A stretch of 64,000 bases of DNA from Methylobacterium sp. C25 (GCF_021352225.1 NZ_JAAUVI010000003.1:372001-436000), one strand, 5' to 3'. Positions 52,863 to 62,918 are shown, counted from the stretch's first letter. Numbers and translations: made by a program. Notes: generated by a model from the sequence alone, not told the origin.

Positions 52863-53492
52863 ATGGAGCGCCTGCTCGTCCTCGCTCGCCACGGCCAGAG
52901 CGAGTGGAACCTGAAAAACCTCTTCACCGGCTGGCGCGACCCGGACCTGACCGAGAAGGGTGTCGAGGAAGCCCGCATCGCCGGCCGCTGGCTCAAGGAA
53001 CAGGGCTACCGGTTCGACGTCGCCTTCACCTCCAATCTCGGCCGCGCCCAACGCACCTGCACCCTGATGCTCGAGGAGATGGGCCAGGCCGGCCTCGAGA
53101 CGATCCGGGCCGAAGCCTTGAACGAGCGCGACTATGGCGATCTCGCCGGCCTCAACAAGGATGACGCCCGCCAGCGCTGGGGAGACGAGCAGGTCCGGCT
53201 GTGGCGCCGCTCCTACGACGTGCCGCCGCCCGGCGGCGAAAGCCTCAAGGACACCGTCGCGCGCGTCCTGCCCTTCTACATCCAGGCGATCCTGCCGAAC
53301 GTGCTCGCCGGGAAGCGCGTGCTCGTCGCAGCGCATGGCAACTCCCTGCGGGCGCTGGTGATGGTGCTCGACGGCATGACGACCCAGACCATCGCGGGCC
53401 TCGAGATCGCGACCGGCGTTCCGCTGGTCTACCACCTCAAGGCCAATGCCACGGTCGAGGCCAAGACCAGCCTCGACAAGGACATCGACTGA
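52863..53492 (+). CDS. gpmA: 2,3-bisphosphoglycerate-dependent phosphoglycerate mutase
   Basis: A 209-residue glycolytic mutase with the phospho-His motif [10 protein letters not shown], the proton donor in [11 protein letters not shown] and the C-terminal [13 protein letters not shown]. It interconverts 3- and 2-phosphoglycerate through a phosphohistidine and needs 2,3-bisphosphoglycerate. It lies 148 bases after dapB; its stop overlaps the probable start of alkB. Confidence 0.96.
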   Translation: MERLLVLARHGQSEWNLKNLFTGWRDPDLTEKGVEEARIAGRWLKEQGYRFDVAFTSNLGRAQRTCTLMLEEMGQAGLETIRAEALNERDYGDLAGLNKDDARQRWGDEQVRLWRRSYDVPPPGGESLKDTVARVLPFYIQAILPNVLAGKRVLVAAHGNSLRALVMVLDGMTTQTIAGLEIATGVPLVYHLKANATVEAKTSLDKDID

Positions 53493-54223
53493 TCGCGGCG
53501 GCCATCACGCTGGCGCCGGGTCTGATTCATTACCCCGGCTGGTTCGATGCGGAGGCGCGTATCGCACTCGCCTCCGCCCTCGCCGAAGCGCTCGGCACCG
53601 CGCCGCCCTACACCCCGCGCATGCCGCGAACCGGCAAGCCGTTCTCGGTGCGCATGACGAATTGCGGGCCGCTTGGCTGGGTCTCCGACCGGGACGGCTA
53701 TCGCTACCAGTCCAATCACCCCGAGACCGGAGCACCCTGGCCGCCGATCCCGGAGACGGCATCACGGGCGTGGGATGCGCTCGCGCATTACGTCGCGCCG
53801 CCCGAAGCCTGTCTCGTGAACCTCTACGATCCGGGAGCACGGATGGGCCTGCACCAGGATCGCGACGAGGACGACATCGCCGCGCCGGTCGTGTCGCTGT
53901 CGCTCGGTGCGACGGCCCTGTTTCGCTACGGTGGCCTCAAACGTACCGATCCGACCCGCTCGATCCGGCTCGCCAGCGGCGACGCCCTCGTGATGGGCGG
54001 CGCCTCGCGGCTGATCCATCACGGCGTCGACCGCCTGATCGACGAGCCGCCGCAGCTGTTTGCAGACGACCACCGAGCCGAGGACGGACGGCTCGGCGCC
54101 ACTCTCAGCCGCTTCCTGCCCACCGGCGGCCGCTGCAATCTGACGCTGCGCCGTGTGACGCAGCCGCGCGACCCAGCCGCGCGCTTGACAGCGGACGGAA
54201 GCGGGCTGACCCATCGCGGGTAG
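53489..54223 (+). CDS. alkB: AlkB-type alpha-ketoglutarate-dependent DNA repair dioxygenase
   Basis: An Fe(II)/2-oxoglutarate dioxygenase that removes alkyl groups from DNA bases. Family blocks: [62 protein letters not shown] and RCNLTLRR. Iron ligands are His122 and Asp124 in the HQD motif and His178 in IHHG (numbered from the CTG). The homologous N-terminus begins around [10 protein letters not shown], but no ATG, GTG or TTG lies in frame there; the CTG at 53489 overlaps the gpmA stop (CTGA). An ATG at 53621 would remove 44 conserved residues. I propose CTG with translational coupling; the start is unproven. Confidence 0.88.
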   Translation: MIAAAITLAPGLIHYPGWFDAEARIALASALAEALGTAPPYTPRMPRTGKPFSVRMTNCGPLGWVSDRDGYRYQSNHPETGAPWPPIPETASRAWDALAHYVAPPEACLVNLYDPGARMGLHQDRDEDDIAAPVVSLSLGATALFRYGGLKRTDPTRSIRLASGDALVMGGASRLIHHGVDRLIDEPPQLFADDHRAEDGRLGATLSRFLPTGGRCNLTLRRVTQPRDPAARLTADGSGLTHRG

Positions 54224-54261
54224 GCGCTCGCTCGACCGGGCGCTCCGGAGACACGATCCCG

Positions 54262-55293
54262 ATGACGTTGCGTCCCGCCCTCAGCCGTCTCGCCGCCTTC
54301 GGCCTGCTTCTCGCGGGCCTGTCCTCCGCGCCGCTCACCACGACGGGAGCCCGTGCCGACACGCCGGTCTTCCCATCGAGCTCGCGGTTCGGCTTCCAAC
54401 CGCCCTCCGACATGGCGCCCTCCCGGCGCTTCATGGGCTTCGAGCGGATGGAAGGGGGCGCCATGGTCTCGGTGGTCGAGCTGCCGGGCGGCGCCTATGG
54501 CGATATCGAGAAGAGCTTCACCGACGACAACCTGAAGAGCCAAGGCTTCGCGGTGGAGTCGCGCGAACCGGTCAAGGTCAGCGGCGGCCTCGAAGGATTG
54601 CTGCTGGTCGGCGGCCAGTCGCCGCCGCCGTCTCCTGTCACCGACGGGTCCACCGGCGCGGCGCCGAACCCGCCCGGCCTGCCCGCCGATCTGCCGACCG
54701 TCAGGAAATGGCTGCTCCTCGTGAACGGTCCCGACGTCACCGGCATCGTCGTCGCGCAGATGACGCCCGGCGCCGAGACCGACGAGACCATGAAAAACAT
54801 GCTGCTCGGCGTGACCCTGCGGCCGCCTCTGACCCTCGAACAGCAGGTCGACGCCCTGCCCTTCCGCATCGATGATCTCGCCGGGTTTCGGCCGATCCGG
54901 GCGCTGGCCGGCAACTCGCTGCTGATGACCCGCGGCCCCAAGGACCAGCCGGCGAATTTCGAGCAGCCGATCCTGGTGCTGGCCCAGGCCGTCCAACAGC
55001 CCCCGACAGCGGAGCAGCGCGATGCCTTCGCTCGCGCAGCGCTCTACTCGAACCAGACCATGAAGGACTTCATGATCGAGCGCTCGCAGAGCTACCGCCA
55101 GAACGGGGTCGACTGGCACGAGATCGTCGCACGCGCCAACGACATTCCCACCGGACAGGCCGTGGTGATCACGCAGACGATCCGCTTCAATCCTGACGGC
55201 TACCTGCGCTCGCTCGGCGTGGTGCGCGCGGACCAGCGGGACGAGACGCTGGCCCTGTTCCGGCAGGTGGTGGACAGCGTGCAGTTGCGCTGA
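54262..55293 (+). CDS. Exported protein of unknown function
   Basis: A 343-residue product with a Sec signal peptide (about residues 1-33, ending GARADTP). The mature part is soluble in appearance: SSSRFGFQPPSDMAPSRRFMGFE, a Pro/Gly-rich loop near residue 125, VRKWLLLVNGPDVTGIVVAQM, and a C-terminal QTIRFNPDGYLRSLGVVRA. It looks like a conserved periplasmic protein of Hyphomicrobiales, but I know no function. It lies 38 bases after alkB. Confidence 0.75.
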   Translation: MTLRPALSRLAAFGLLLAGLSSAPLTTTGARADTPVFPSSSRFGFQPPSDMAPSRRFMGFERMEGGAMVSVVELPGGAYGDIEKSFTDDNLKSQGFAVESREPVKVSGGLEGLLLVGGQSPPPSPVTDGSTGAAPNPPGLPADLPTVRKWLLLVNGPDVTGIVVAQMTPGAETDETMKNMLLGVTLRPPLTLEQQVDALPFRIDDLAGFRPIRALAGNSLLMTRGPKDQPANFEQPILVLAQAVQQPPTAEQRDAFARAALYSNQTMKDFMIERSQSYRQNGVDWHEIVARANDIPTGQAVVITQTIRFNPDGYLRSLGVVRADQRDETLALFRQVVDSVQLR

Positions 55294-55332
55294 GCCGACA
55301 CGGTGCGGTTTCGGCGACGCTTCGGCTGCCGA

Positions 55333-55842
55333 TCAGCCCTTGGTCTGCGTGACCGCGAGTTCCGGCTTGTGGTTCAGCGTCTGGAACACGACGCAGTAGC
55401 GCTCCGTCAGCTTGATGAGCTGGTCGAGCTTGTCCTGCGGCGCGTCGGTGTCGAGGGCGAAGTTCAGACGGATGGCGCGGAAGCCGACCGGCGCGGTCTT
55501 GTCGACGCCGAGCGTGCCTCGGAAGTCGAGGTCGCCTTCGGCGCTGACGGTGCCGGCGCGCAGCGGGATCTCGAGGGCCGTCGCCACAGCCTTCACCGTC
55601 ACGCCGGCACAGGCCACGAGGGCTTCGAGCAGCATGTCGCCCGAGCACAGCTCCAGGCCCGAGCCGCCGGTCGCCGGATGAAGGCCTGCCACCGCGAGGG
55701 CGCGGCCGGTCTCGACCTTGCAGGCGATGGAGGTGTCGTCGAGGGTGCCGTTGGCCTTGAGCGTGATGACCGCAGAATCCGGCGCCTCGCGGTACTGGTT
55801 CTTGAGCGGGGCCTGCATCTCGCGCAGCGCGTTGGCGTCCAT
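55333..55842 (-). CDS. OsmC family protein
   Basis: A 169-residue protein of the OsmC/Ohr fold. The two cysteines expected for a thiol peroxidase type active site are in LELCSGDM and LVACAGVTV, and the C-terminal LIKLTERYCVVFQTLNH resembles the YhfA-like branch. Members reduce organic hydroperoxides or have unknown redox roles. The ATG at 55842 matches the domain start; the longer frame is rejected. It converges with the exported protein gene. Confidence 0.88.
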   Translation of the reverse strand: MDANALREMQAPLKNQYREAPDSAVITLKANGTLDDTSIACKVETGRALAVAGLHPATGGSGLELCSGDMLLEALVACAGVTVKAVATALEIPLRAGTVSAEGDLDFRGTLGVDKTAPVGFRAIRLNFALDTDAPQDKLDQLIKLTERYCVVFQTLNHKPELAVTQTKG

Positions 55843-56108
55843 TCGGCAATCTCCTCGATCGGGCTGTCGGCAGCGAGGTAGCCGGGCGCGGCCGGCGGCA
55901 CAACTGCACCCGGTCCGAATCGCTCCCTGGGCCTGCTCACGAGCTTGGCCGCGCTCCGGCCCGGTGCTGCGAAACAGCCAGGGCAGCCCCATATCGAGAG
56001 GCGCGATTTATCCCTCGGAAAGAAGAATCTTCTCTTGGCGCGACCGAACAGGCCCTGGGACGGCCTGGGACAGGCGGGACGATCGTCCCACGCGCCATGC
56101 GATGTCCG

Positions 56109-56894
56109 TTAAAACGAACCGCCGCCCGCGAACGCTTCCACGACCTTTGGTCGCTTCTCGATCGGGCGCAGGGAGCGGTCGAGCGCTGCGAGGATGTTGC
56201 GGGTCGCGGCCTCGCTGCCCGGCGAGGTCGGGTCGCGCGGGCGCGCCATCGGTAGCGCCAGGGCCTCGTCGAGGCGGCCTGGCTTCGGACGCATCACCAC
56301 GGCGCGGTCTGCCAGCGTCACCGCCTCTGCGACGTCATGCGTGACGATGAGCACCGTCGGCCGCACCTCCTCCCAGAGGGCGAGCAGGTGGCGGTGAAGG
56401 TCTTTGCGGGTGAAGGCATCGAGCGCCGAAAACGGCTCGTCGAGGAGCAGGACGCGCGGGCTCGCCACGAAGGCACGGGCGATCGAGACCCGCTGTTGCT
56501 GCCCCCCAGACAATTCACGCGGCCAGCGATGGCCGTGCTCGGCGAGGCCGACACGGTCGAGGGCGTGGGCGACACGCTCCCGGCGCTCACGCTTCGGCCG
56601 GTCGGCGAGACCGAAACCGACATTGTCGGCGACACTGAGCCAGGGCAGCAGCCGTGGCTCCTGGAACACCAGCCCGACGCCCGGATGAGGGCCGGCAATG
56701 CCCTCGCCATCGAGCGTGATGCGGCCCGCACTCGCCGTATCCAGCCCGGCGATGAGGCGCAGCAGGGTGGTCTTGCCGCAGCCCGATCCCCCGATCAGCG
56801 CGACGATCTCGCCGGCCGCGACCTGAAGGTCGATCCGGTCGAGGGCGTGCGTGCCGTCGGCATAGGTCTTGGAGAGGGTGTCGAGGCTGAGCAT
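56109..56894 (-). CDS. ssuB: ABC transporter ATPase, SsuB/TauB type
   Basis: A 261-residue ABC ATPase with Walker A (GGSGCGKTTL), the signature LSGGQQQRVSIARA, Walker B (VLLLDEPFSALD) and the switch His in IVTHDVAEA. The family is that of nitrate, sulfonate and taurine importers. Its partners are the permease (57391-58203) and binding protein (58277-59260), but an opposite-strand gene lies between this ATPase and the permease. No alkanesulfonate monooxygenase lies nearby, so the transported compound is uncertain. Confidence 0.9.
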   Translation of the reverse strand: MLSLDTLSKTYADGTHALDRIDLQVAAGEIVALIGGSGCGKTTLLRLIAGLDTASAGRITLDGEGIAGPHPGVGLVFQEPRLLPWLSVADNVGFGLADRPKRERRERVAHALDRVGLAEHGHRWPRELSGGQQQRVSIARAFVASPRVLLLDEPFSALDAFTRKDLHRHLLALWEEVRPTVLIVTHDVAEAVTLADRAVVMRPKPGRLDEALALPMARPRDPTSPGSEAATRNILAALDRSLRPIEKRPKVVEAFAGGGSF

Positions 56895-57023
56895 GGTCGT
56901 GTCCCGATAGCATGGCTGACGCAGACAGCGCATGGGATTCCGGGCCGCCGTGTCTCCGGCAGGCCATAGGACCGGCACCCGCCGGGTGCTACGGAGCGGT
57001 ATCTCTCCTGTCGGAGTCGAGGC

Positions 57024-57308
57024 GTGACCGTGCTTCTCCGTGGCCTTCTGCTGACGGCGCTCGTCGCCGGCTCCGCCTCCGCCGCCGACCTGCACGAGCG
57101 GAGCATCAGGACCGGCCGCTTCCTCGCGAGTTGCGAAGACCTCGGTCAGTTCTGCTTCGCCGATGGCTGCGGCGGCAACCAGATCGATGCTGCGCTGAAC
57201 TGCCGTGCGGCCTGCCCGAGCGCCGTGATCCTCGGTGTCGTCCCCGCCTCCTGCCCCCTGCCGCTGCAAAACGGCGGTGTGCGGGTGAAGCTGCGGTCGA
57301 AGGGGTAG
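57024..57308 (+). CDS. Small exported cysteine-rich protein
   Basis: A 94-residue product from a GTG start, with a Sec signal peptide (cut after SASA, about residue 20). The mature part has six cysteines (ASCEDLGQFCFADGCGGNQ, NCRAACPSA, PASCPL), which could form three disulfides in the periplasm. No family is recognised. It is encoded on the strand opposite to the ABC transporter genes, in the 500-base gap between ssuB and ssuC. Confidence 0.65.
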   Translation: MTVLLRGLLLTALVAGSASAADLHERSIRTGRFLASCEDLGQFCFADGCGGNQIDAALNCRAACPSAVILGVVPASCPLPLQNGGVRVKLRSKG

Positions 57309-57390
57309 CGCCTGAAGCGCCCCATTCCCGTGCCGGGCGGCCTCGGTATGAGCGAGAGGGAGAGTGGCAGATCGGTCTTCGACTGCGCCC

Positions 57391-58203
57391 TCAGAGCGTC
57401 TCCCGCGCCGTGTCCTGCCAGCGCACCAGCGGGGTGGTGAGGGCCACGAGCAGCGTGTCGGCGAGCTTTCCGACGACCGCGAAGCAGATGATGGCGGCCA
57501 GGATCTGGTCTGGCTTGCCGAATTGCTGACCATCCACCAGCAGGTAGCCGAGGCCTTCCGAGGCGCCCATCAACTCGGCGGCGACCACGAAGAGGAAGCC
57601 GAGGCCGAGGCCGGTCCGCAGGGACGTCAGCGTCGCCGGCAGCACCGCGGGGAGCAGGATGCGGCGGGCGAGCGCGGTCTGCGACAGGCGGAAGATCCGG
57701 CCGACCTCGACGAGCTTGCGATCCACCGAAGCGATGGCGCCGGAGACGCCGACATAGACCGGGAAGAACACGCCGACCGCGATCAGCGCGACCTTCGGGG
57801 TCTCCAGGATACCGAACCACAGGATGAACAGCGGTACCCAGGCCAGCGAGGGCACCGCGCGAAGGGCCTGCAGCGTGGGATCGACGAGCCAGCGCAGCCA
57901 GGGCAGCGTCGCGGTGGCGGTTCCCACGAGAATGCCGGCCCCCGCCCCGAAGGCGAAACCGAGACCGACCCGGATCAGGGTTGCCTCGACATGCATCCAG
58001 AGATCACCCGACGCCGCGAGCTGCCAGAGCGCCGCCGCGATGCGGCTCGGGGGCGGGATCAGCCGCCCCTGCGCCAGTCCGCGGGCGACGGCGATCTCCC
58101 AGCTCAGCGCCAGGATGAGCGGCAGGGCAAGACCGAGCGCCCATTTGAGGACGGAACCAGCGCGCCCGGCCGACGCCTTGGAGGCGTCCGGACGTGCCGT
58201 CAT
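57391..58203 (-). CDS. ssuC: ABC transporter permease, SsuC/TauC type
   Basis: A 270-residue permease with about six membrane helices and the EAA-like loop GRIFRLSQTALARRILLPAVLPATLTSLRTGLGLGFLFVVAAEL, contacting the ATPase. WVPLFILWFGILETPKVALIAVGVFFPVY is typical of the nitrate/sulfonate/taurine class. I chose the ATG at 58203; the longer frame starts with TTG at 58248. It lies 73 bases downstream of the binding-protein gene. Confidence 0.88.
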   Translation of the reverse strand: MTARPDASKASAGRAGSVLKWALGLALPLILALSWEIAVARGLAQGRLIPPPSRIAAALWQLAASGDLWMHVEATLIRVGLGFAFGAGAGILVGTATATLPWLRWLVDPTLQALRAVPSLAWVPLFILWFGILETPKVALIAVGVFFPVYVGVSGAIASVDRKLVEVGRIFRLSQTALARRILLPAVLPATLTSLRTGLGLGFLFVVAAELMGASEGLGYLLVDGQQFGKPDQILAAIICFAVVGKLADTLLVALTTPLVRWQDTARETL

Positions 58204-58276
58204 CGCGGCGTCGGGCAGCGCGAGGGATATTGTCTTCTCGGCAGCCAAGGCCCGAACCCGATAACAGCGAAGTGGA

Positions 58277-59260
58277 TCAGCGCGGCGCCGGGTTGAACTG
58301 CGGGTCGATCAGCCCGGCAACGGCAGCGGCGACGTCGGTCTCCGCCGGTATCACGCCGGCCTGCTGCAAGGCTACACCGGCGGCGCGGATCGCATCGGCC
58401 TGGCTGCGGCCCACGGCAGGCTTGGTGAGGTCGGTCCGCTCGAGCTGCCGGGCGATCACCGGATCAGGCAGCTTCGTCGCCGCGACGAGGGCGGCCTTCA
58501 GGGCGTCGGGGTTCTCGCGAGAATAGGCGCGGGCCTGCTCGTAGGCGGCAATCACGGTCTTCACCAGATCCGGATGTTCCTTGGCGAAATCCTCCCGGAC
58601 GTCGAGCACGCCCCAGGTGTTGGCGGCCGGGTCGCGGAAGAACAGCACGTCGTTGTTCTCGATCTCGGCGGCGGCCATCATCGGGTCGAGCCCGGCCCAG
58701 GCATCGACGTCACCGCGATCGAGCGCCGTGCGGCCGTCGGGATGCTGCAGGAGGACGAGCTTGGCGTCCTTCTCGGTGAGGCCGGCACCCTGGAGCGCGC
58801 GGATCAGGAAGATGTGCGGGTCGGTGCCGCGGGTCACCGCCACGCGCTTGCCCTTGAGGTCGGCGACGCTGGTGATGCCAGTATCCTTGCGGGTGACCAG
58901 CGCCGTCCATTCCGGCTGCGAGAAGGCGTAGATCACCTTGATCGGATTGCCGTTGATCCGCGCCAGAAGGGCGGCTGCACCGGCCGACGAGCCGAAATCA
59001 ATCGCGCCGCCGTTGAGGAATTCCAACGCCTTGTTCGAGCCGAGCGACTGCACCCAGCGCACCTTGATGCCCTGGGCCTTCAGCGCCTCTTCCAGAAAGC
59101 CCTTGTCCTTAAGGACGAGGCTGACCGGGTTGTAGGTCGCCCAATCGAGCCGGATCTCCTTCACCTCGGCCGCGCGGGGGGCGGTCGGCAGGCCGATCAG
59201 CGCGAGAGCGCCGGCAAAGGCCGAGAGAACGGTGCGGCGGGCGAGCATGAGGGGCTCCAT
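58277..59260 (-). CDS. ssuA: ABC transporter substrate-binding protein, SsuA type
   Basis: A 327-residue periplasmic binding protein. The signal peptide ends near PTAPRAAE. The mature protein has IRLDWATYNPVSLVLKDKGFLEEALKAQGIKVRW, SNKALEFLNGGAIDFGSSAGAAAL and ADLKGKRVAVTRGTDPHIFL, typical of aliphatic sulfonate-binding proteins. It is the first gene of the leftward ssuA-ssuC set; ssuB follows beyond a gap. A start at 59248 is also possible. Confidence 0.9.
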   Translation of the reverse strand: MEPLMLARRTVLSAFAGALALIGLPTAPRAAEVKEIRLDWATYNPVSLVLKDKGFLEEALKAQGIKVRWVQSLGSNKALEFLNGGAIDFGSSAGAAALLARINGNPIKVIYAFSQPEWTALVTRKDTGITSVADLKGKRVAVTRGTDPHIFLIRALQGAGLTEKDAKLVLLQHPDGRTALDRGDVDAWAGLDPMMAAAEIENNDVLFFRDPAANTWGVLDVREDFAKEHPDLVKTVIAAYEQARAYSRENPDALKAALVAATKLPDPVIARQLERTDLTKPAVGRSQADAIRAAGVALQQAGVIPAETDVAAAVAGLIDPQFNPAPR

Positions 59261-59429
59261 AGCGTCGAGAGGGCGCGAAAGCCCGACCGCTAAGTCAAGG
59301 CCGTTCGCCTCGTCAAACGAAAATCCGCGAAAGAGAACAAACCTCTTCAACTTTGATGTGCCCGTAGACGAAAGGCTCCGCTGCGGAGGCACGCTGTCGC
59401 GCGGCCCGGAACATGCTAACGGGAGCAGC

Positions 59430-62216
59430 ATGTTCGACGCTGCGGCCGCCCTCGACAAGGTCCTGGAATCGCTCGACCGGGACGCGCGCGAGCCGACCCG
59501 GCTTCGCGCGGCCCTGGTGCCTGAACTGCGCAAGGTCATCGAGGCCGGCCACAAGGATGCCGAGCGCCAACTCCTGAAGGACCGGAACGGCGTCGCCTGC
59601 GCCGAACGCATCTCGAAGCTGACCGACGGGGTCGTGAAGGCGATCTTCGATGCCGTGGTCTGGCGGCTCTACCCGAACGACAACCCGTCCACCGGCGAGC
59701 AGCTCGCCATCGTCGCCACCGGCGGCTACGGCCGGGGCACGATGGCGCCGGGCTCGGACATCGATCTGCTCTTCCTGCTTCCCTACAAGCAGACCGCCTG
59801 GTCCGAGAGCGTCGTCGAGGCGATGCTCTACGTGCTGTGGGACCTCAAGCTGAAGGTCGGCCACGCCACCCGCTCCGTCGAGGAATGCCTGCGCGAGGGC
59901 CGCGCGGATATGACGATCCGCACCGCTCTCCTCGAAGCGCGCTTCCTGTTCGGGTCGCGGACATTGTTCGAGCAACTGGTGACCCGCTTCGACAGCGAGC
60001 TTGTCATCGGCACCGCCTCCGAATTCGTCGATGCGAAGCTGCGCGAGCGCGACGGTCGCGTCGCCAAGGCCGGCTCCTCGCGCTACCTCGTCGAGCCCAA
60101 CGTGAAGGACGGCAAAGGGGGCCTGCGCGACCTCAACACCCTGTTTTGGATCGCGAAATACACCTACCGCGTCCGCGACCAGGCCGAGCTGGTCCATGCC
60201 GGACTGTTCACGCCGGAAGAGTACAAACTGTTCGAGCGCTGCGACGAGTTCCTGTGGCGGGTCCGCTGCCACATGCACTTCGTGACCGGCCGGGCGGAAG
60301 AGCGCCTGTCCTTCGGGCTGCAGCCCAAGATTGCCGAGCGCCTCGGCTTCGGCGCGCGCGGCGGCCTCTCGGGCGTCGAGCGCTTCATGAAGGCCTATTT
60401 CCTCGTGGCCAAGGAAGTCGGCGACCTCACCGCCATCGTCTGCTCGGAGCTCGAGGCGCGCCACGCCAAGCGCACGCCGGTGCTCGACCGCTGGATCGGT
60501 CGTTTCCGCGACCGTTTCCGCGCAACGACGATGGAGGCCGAGGATTTCCTGATCGACAACGGCCGGGTCAACACGCGCAGCGAGGGCACCTTCGAACGCG
60601 ATCCGATCAACCTGATCCGGCTGTTCTGGCTCGCCGACCGCTACAACCTGCCGATCCACCCGGATGCCAAGCGCCTGGCCAACCGTTCACTGCGGCTGGT
60701 CTCGCAAGCGGTCCGGACCGATCCGGAGGCCAACCGGCTCTTTCTCGACATCCTCACCTCGGCCAATGCGCCGGAGACGATCCTGCGCGCCATGAACGAG
60801 GCGGGCGTGCTCGGACGCTTCGTCCCGGACTTCCGGCGCATCGTCGCGATGATGCAGTTCAACATGTACCACCACTTCACGGTGGACGAGCACCTGCTGC
60901 GCACGCTGGGCGTGCTCTCGGCCATCGAGGCCGGACGGCTGGAGGACGAGCATCCCCTCGCGACACGCCTGATCGGCACGATCCAGAACCGCCGGGCGCT
61001 CTACGTCGCGGTGCTGCTGCACGACATCGCCAAGGGACGGCCGGAGGATCACTCCATCGCCGGGGCCGCGATCGCGAAGAAGATCGGGCCGCGCTTCGGC
61101 CTGACCCAGGCCGAGACCAACACGGTGGCCTGGCTCGTCGAGCACCATCTGCTGATGTCGATGGTAGCCCAGAGCCGCGACCTCTCGGACCCGAAGACCA
61201 TCGAGAAATTCGCCACCGTCGTGCAGAGCCTGGAGCGGTTGAAGCTCCTGCTGATCCTGACGGTCGCGGACATCAAGGCGGTAGGACCCGGCACCTGGAC
61301 GGCCTGGAAGGGTACGCTGCTGCGCACCCTCTATGACGAGACCGAGGTGCATCTCTCGGGCGGCCATTCCGAGATTGCCCGCACCGACCGGGTCAAGATG
61401 ATCCAGATCGCCCTGCGCGAGCGCCTCACCGACTGGGGTCCCGAGGAGTTCGACGCCTACGCGCTACGCCACAACCAGGCCTATTGGCTGAAGGTCGACA
61501 GCACGCGCCAGTTCAAGAATGCGGGCTTCATCAAGTCCGTCAACGAGTCGGGCCGCACCTCGGCGACCGCCTACGAGACCGACGTGTCGCGTGGAGTCAC
61601 CGAGCTGACGGTCTACTCGCCGGATCATCCGCGGCTCCTCGCCATCATCACGGGTGCCTGCGCGGCGGCCGGCGGCAACATCGTCGACGCGCAGATCTTC
61701 ACCACCACCGACGGCTTCGCCCTCGACACGATCTTCATCTCTCGCGCCTTCGAGCGGGACGAGGACGAGCTGCGCCGTGCCAAGCGCATCGCCACGGCGA
61801 TCGAGAAGGCACTCAAGGGCGAGATCAAGATCGCCGAACTCGTCGCCGACAAGCACCCGAAGCACCCACCCAAGACCTTCCTGGTGCCGCCGGACATCTC
61901 GATCGACAACGCCCTGTCGAGCCGCGAGACGGTGATCGAGATTACAGGGCTCGACCGGCCCGGCCTGCTCTACGAGCTGACCACCGCTATCAATCGGCTC
62001 AGCCTCAACATCGTCTCGGCCCATATCGCCACCTTCGGCGAGCGGGCAGTGGACGTGTTCTACGTGGTCGATCTCACGGGCACTCGGGTGGTGCAGCCCG
62101 ATCGGCTCGCGGCGATCCGCAATGCGGTAATGGAGGTCTTTGCCGGAGACGTCGCGGCGCTCAGGGCCGAGGGTCTCGATGCCCTCGTCGACTCGCCGCC
62201 ACCGCGGGAGGCGTGA
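59430..62216 (+). CDS. glnD: Bifunctional uridylyltransferase/uridylyl-removing enzyme GlnD
   Basis: A 928-residue nitrogen sensor that adds or removes UMP on PII proteins in response to glutamine. Domains in order: nucleotidyltransferase with GGYGRGTMAPGSDIDLLFL (about residues 97-115), a helical linker, an HD hydrolase with HHFTVDEHLLRTL and LLHDIAKGRPEDHS (about 485-540), then two C-terminal ACT domains (about 720-800 and 832-910) that bind glutamine. The ATG at 59430 has a GGGAG ribosome-binding site; the longer frame is rejected. Confidence 0.96.
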   Translation: MFDAAAALDKVLESLDRDAREPTRLRAALVPELRKVIEAGHKDAERQLLKDRNGVACAERISKLTDGVVKAIFDAVVWRLYPNDNPSTGEQLAIVATGGYGRGTMAPGSDIDLLFLLPYKQTAWSESVVEAMLYVLWDLKLKVGHATRSVEECLREGRADMTIRTALLEARFLFGSRTLFEQLVTRFDSELVIGTASEFVDAKLRERDGRVAKAGSSRYLVEPNVKDGKGGLRDLNTLFWIAKYTYRVRDQAELVHAGLFTPEEYKLFERCDEFLWRVRCHMHFVTGRAEERLSFGLQPKIAERLGFGARGGLSGVERFMKAYFLVAKEVGDLTAIVCSELEARHAKRTPVLDRWIGRFRDRFRATTMEAEDFLIDNGRVNTRSEGTFERDPINLIRLFWLADRYNLPIHPDAKRLANRSLRLVSQAVRTDPEANRLFLDILTSANAPETILRAMNEAGVLGRFVPDFRRIVAMMQFNMYHHFTVDEHLLRTLGVLSAIEAGRLEDEHPLATRLIGTIQNRRALYVAVLLHDIAKGRPEDHSIAGAAIAKKIGPRFGLTQAETNTVAWLVEHHLLMSMVAQSRDLSDPKTIEKFATVVQSLERLKLLLILTVADIKAVGPGTWTAWKGTLLRTLYDETEVHLSGGHSEIARTDRVKMIQIALRERLTDWGPEEFDAYALRHNQAYWLKVDSTRQFKNAGFIKSVNESGRTSATAYETDVSRGVTELTVYSPDHPRLLAIITGACAAAGGNIVDAQIFTTTDGFALDTIFISRAFERDEDELRRAKRIATAIEKALKGEIKIAELVADKHPKHPPKTFLVPPDISIDNALSSRETVIEITGLDRPGLLYELTTAINRLSLNIVSAHIATFGERAVDVFYVVDLTGTRVVQPDRLAAIRNAVMEVFAGDVAALRAEGLDALVDSPPPREA

Positions 62217-62307
62217 GCCTCGGGACGCTGGCAAAACTTGATTTCGTGGGTGTCGCGCCTGATATCAGCGCCGTTCCCAAAACGATGATGTCGACTGACG
62301 AACGGCG

Positions 62308-62904
62308 ATGATGGCAGACCAGAACGAGCACGAGGATCCGCGTAACCAGGCAGAGGCGGCCCCGCAGGCCGAGCCGGCTGCGGTGGATGCTGAGACGCTG
62401 GCCGCCGCCCTGCGCGAACGCGACGAGATGAAGGACCGCCTGCTGCGTACGCTCGCGGAGATGGAGAACCTTCGCCGCCGCACCGAGCGCGAAGTCGCGG
62501 ACTCCCGCACCTACGCCGTCACCAATTTCGCCCGCGACATCGTGGGTTCGGCTGACAATATCCGACGCGCGCTGGAGAGCGTGCCGGCCGAGGCGCGCGA
62601 GCATGCCGATGGGGCGCTCAAGGGTCTCATCGAGGGCATCGAGCTCACCGAGCGCGACCTCGGCAAGACGCTCGAGCGCCACGGCGTCAAGATTGTCGAT
62701 CCCAAGGGCCAGCGCTTCGATCCGAATCGCCACCAGGCGATGTTCGAGGTTCCGGACACGCAGGTCCCGAACGGGACGGTCGTCCAGGTGGTCCAGACCG
62801 GCTACGTCATCGGTGACCGCACCCTGCGCCCGGCGCTGGTCGGTGTCTCCAAGGGCGGCCCGAAGCCGGAAGCCGCCAAGGACAAGCCGGCCGACGCCGC
62901 CTGA
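62308..62904 (+). CDS. grpE: Nucleotide exchange factor GrpE
   Basis: A 198-residue co-chaperone that releases ADP from DnaK. A charged N-terminal coiled coil ([29 protein letters not shown]) is followed by the family motif [26 protein letters not shown] at the C-terminal beta-domain. Normal length. dnaK and dnaJ are not in the window, as in many relatives where grpE stands apart. Confidence 0.96.
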   Translation: MMADQNEHEDPRNQAEAAPQAEPAAVDAETLAAALRERDEMKDRLLRTLAEMENLRRRTEREVADSRTYAVTNFARDIVGSADNIRRALESVPAEAREHADGALKGLIEGIELTERDLGKTLERHGVKIVDPKGQRFDPNRHQAMFEVPDTQVPNGTVVQVVQTGYVIGDRTLRPALVGVSKGGPKPEAAKDKPADAA

Positions 62905-62918
62905 GGCGGTCCCTGTCC

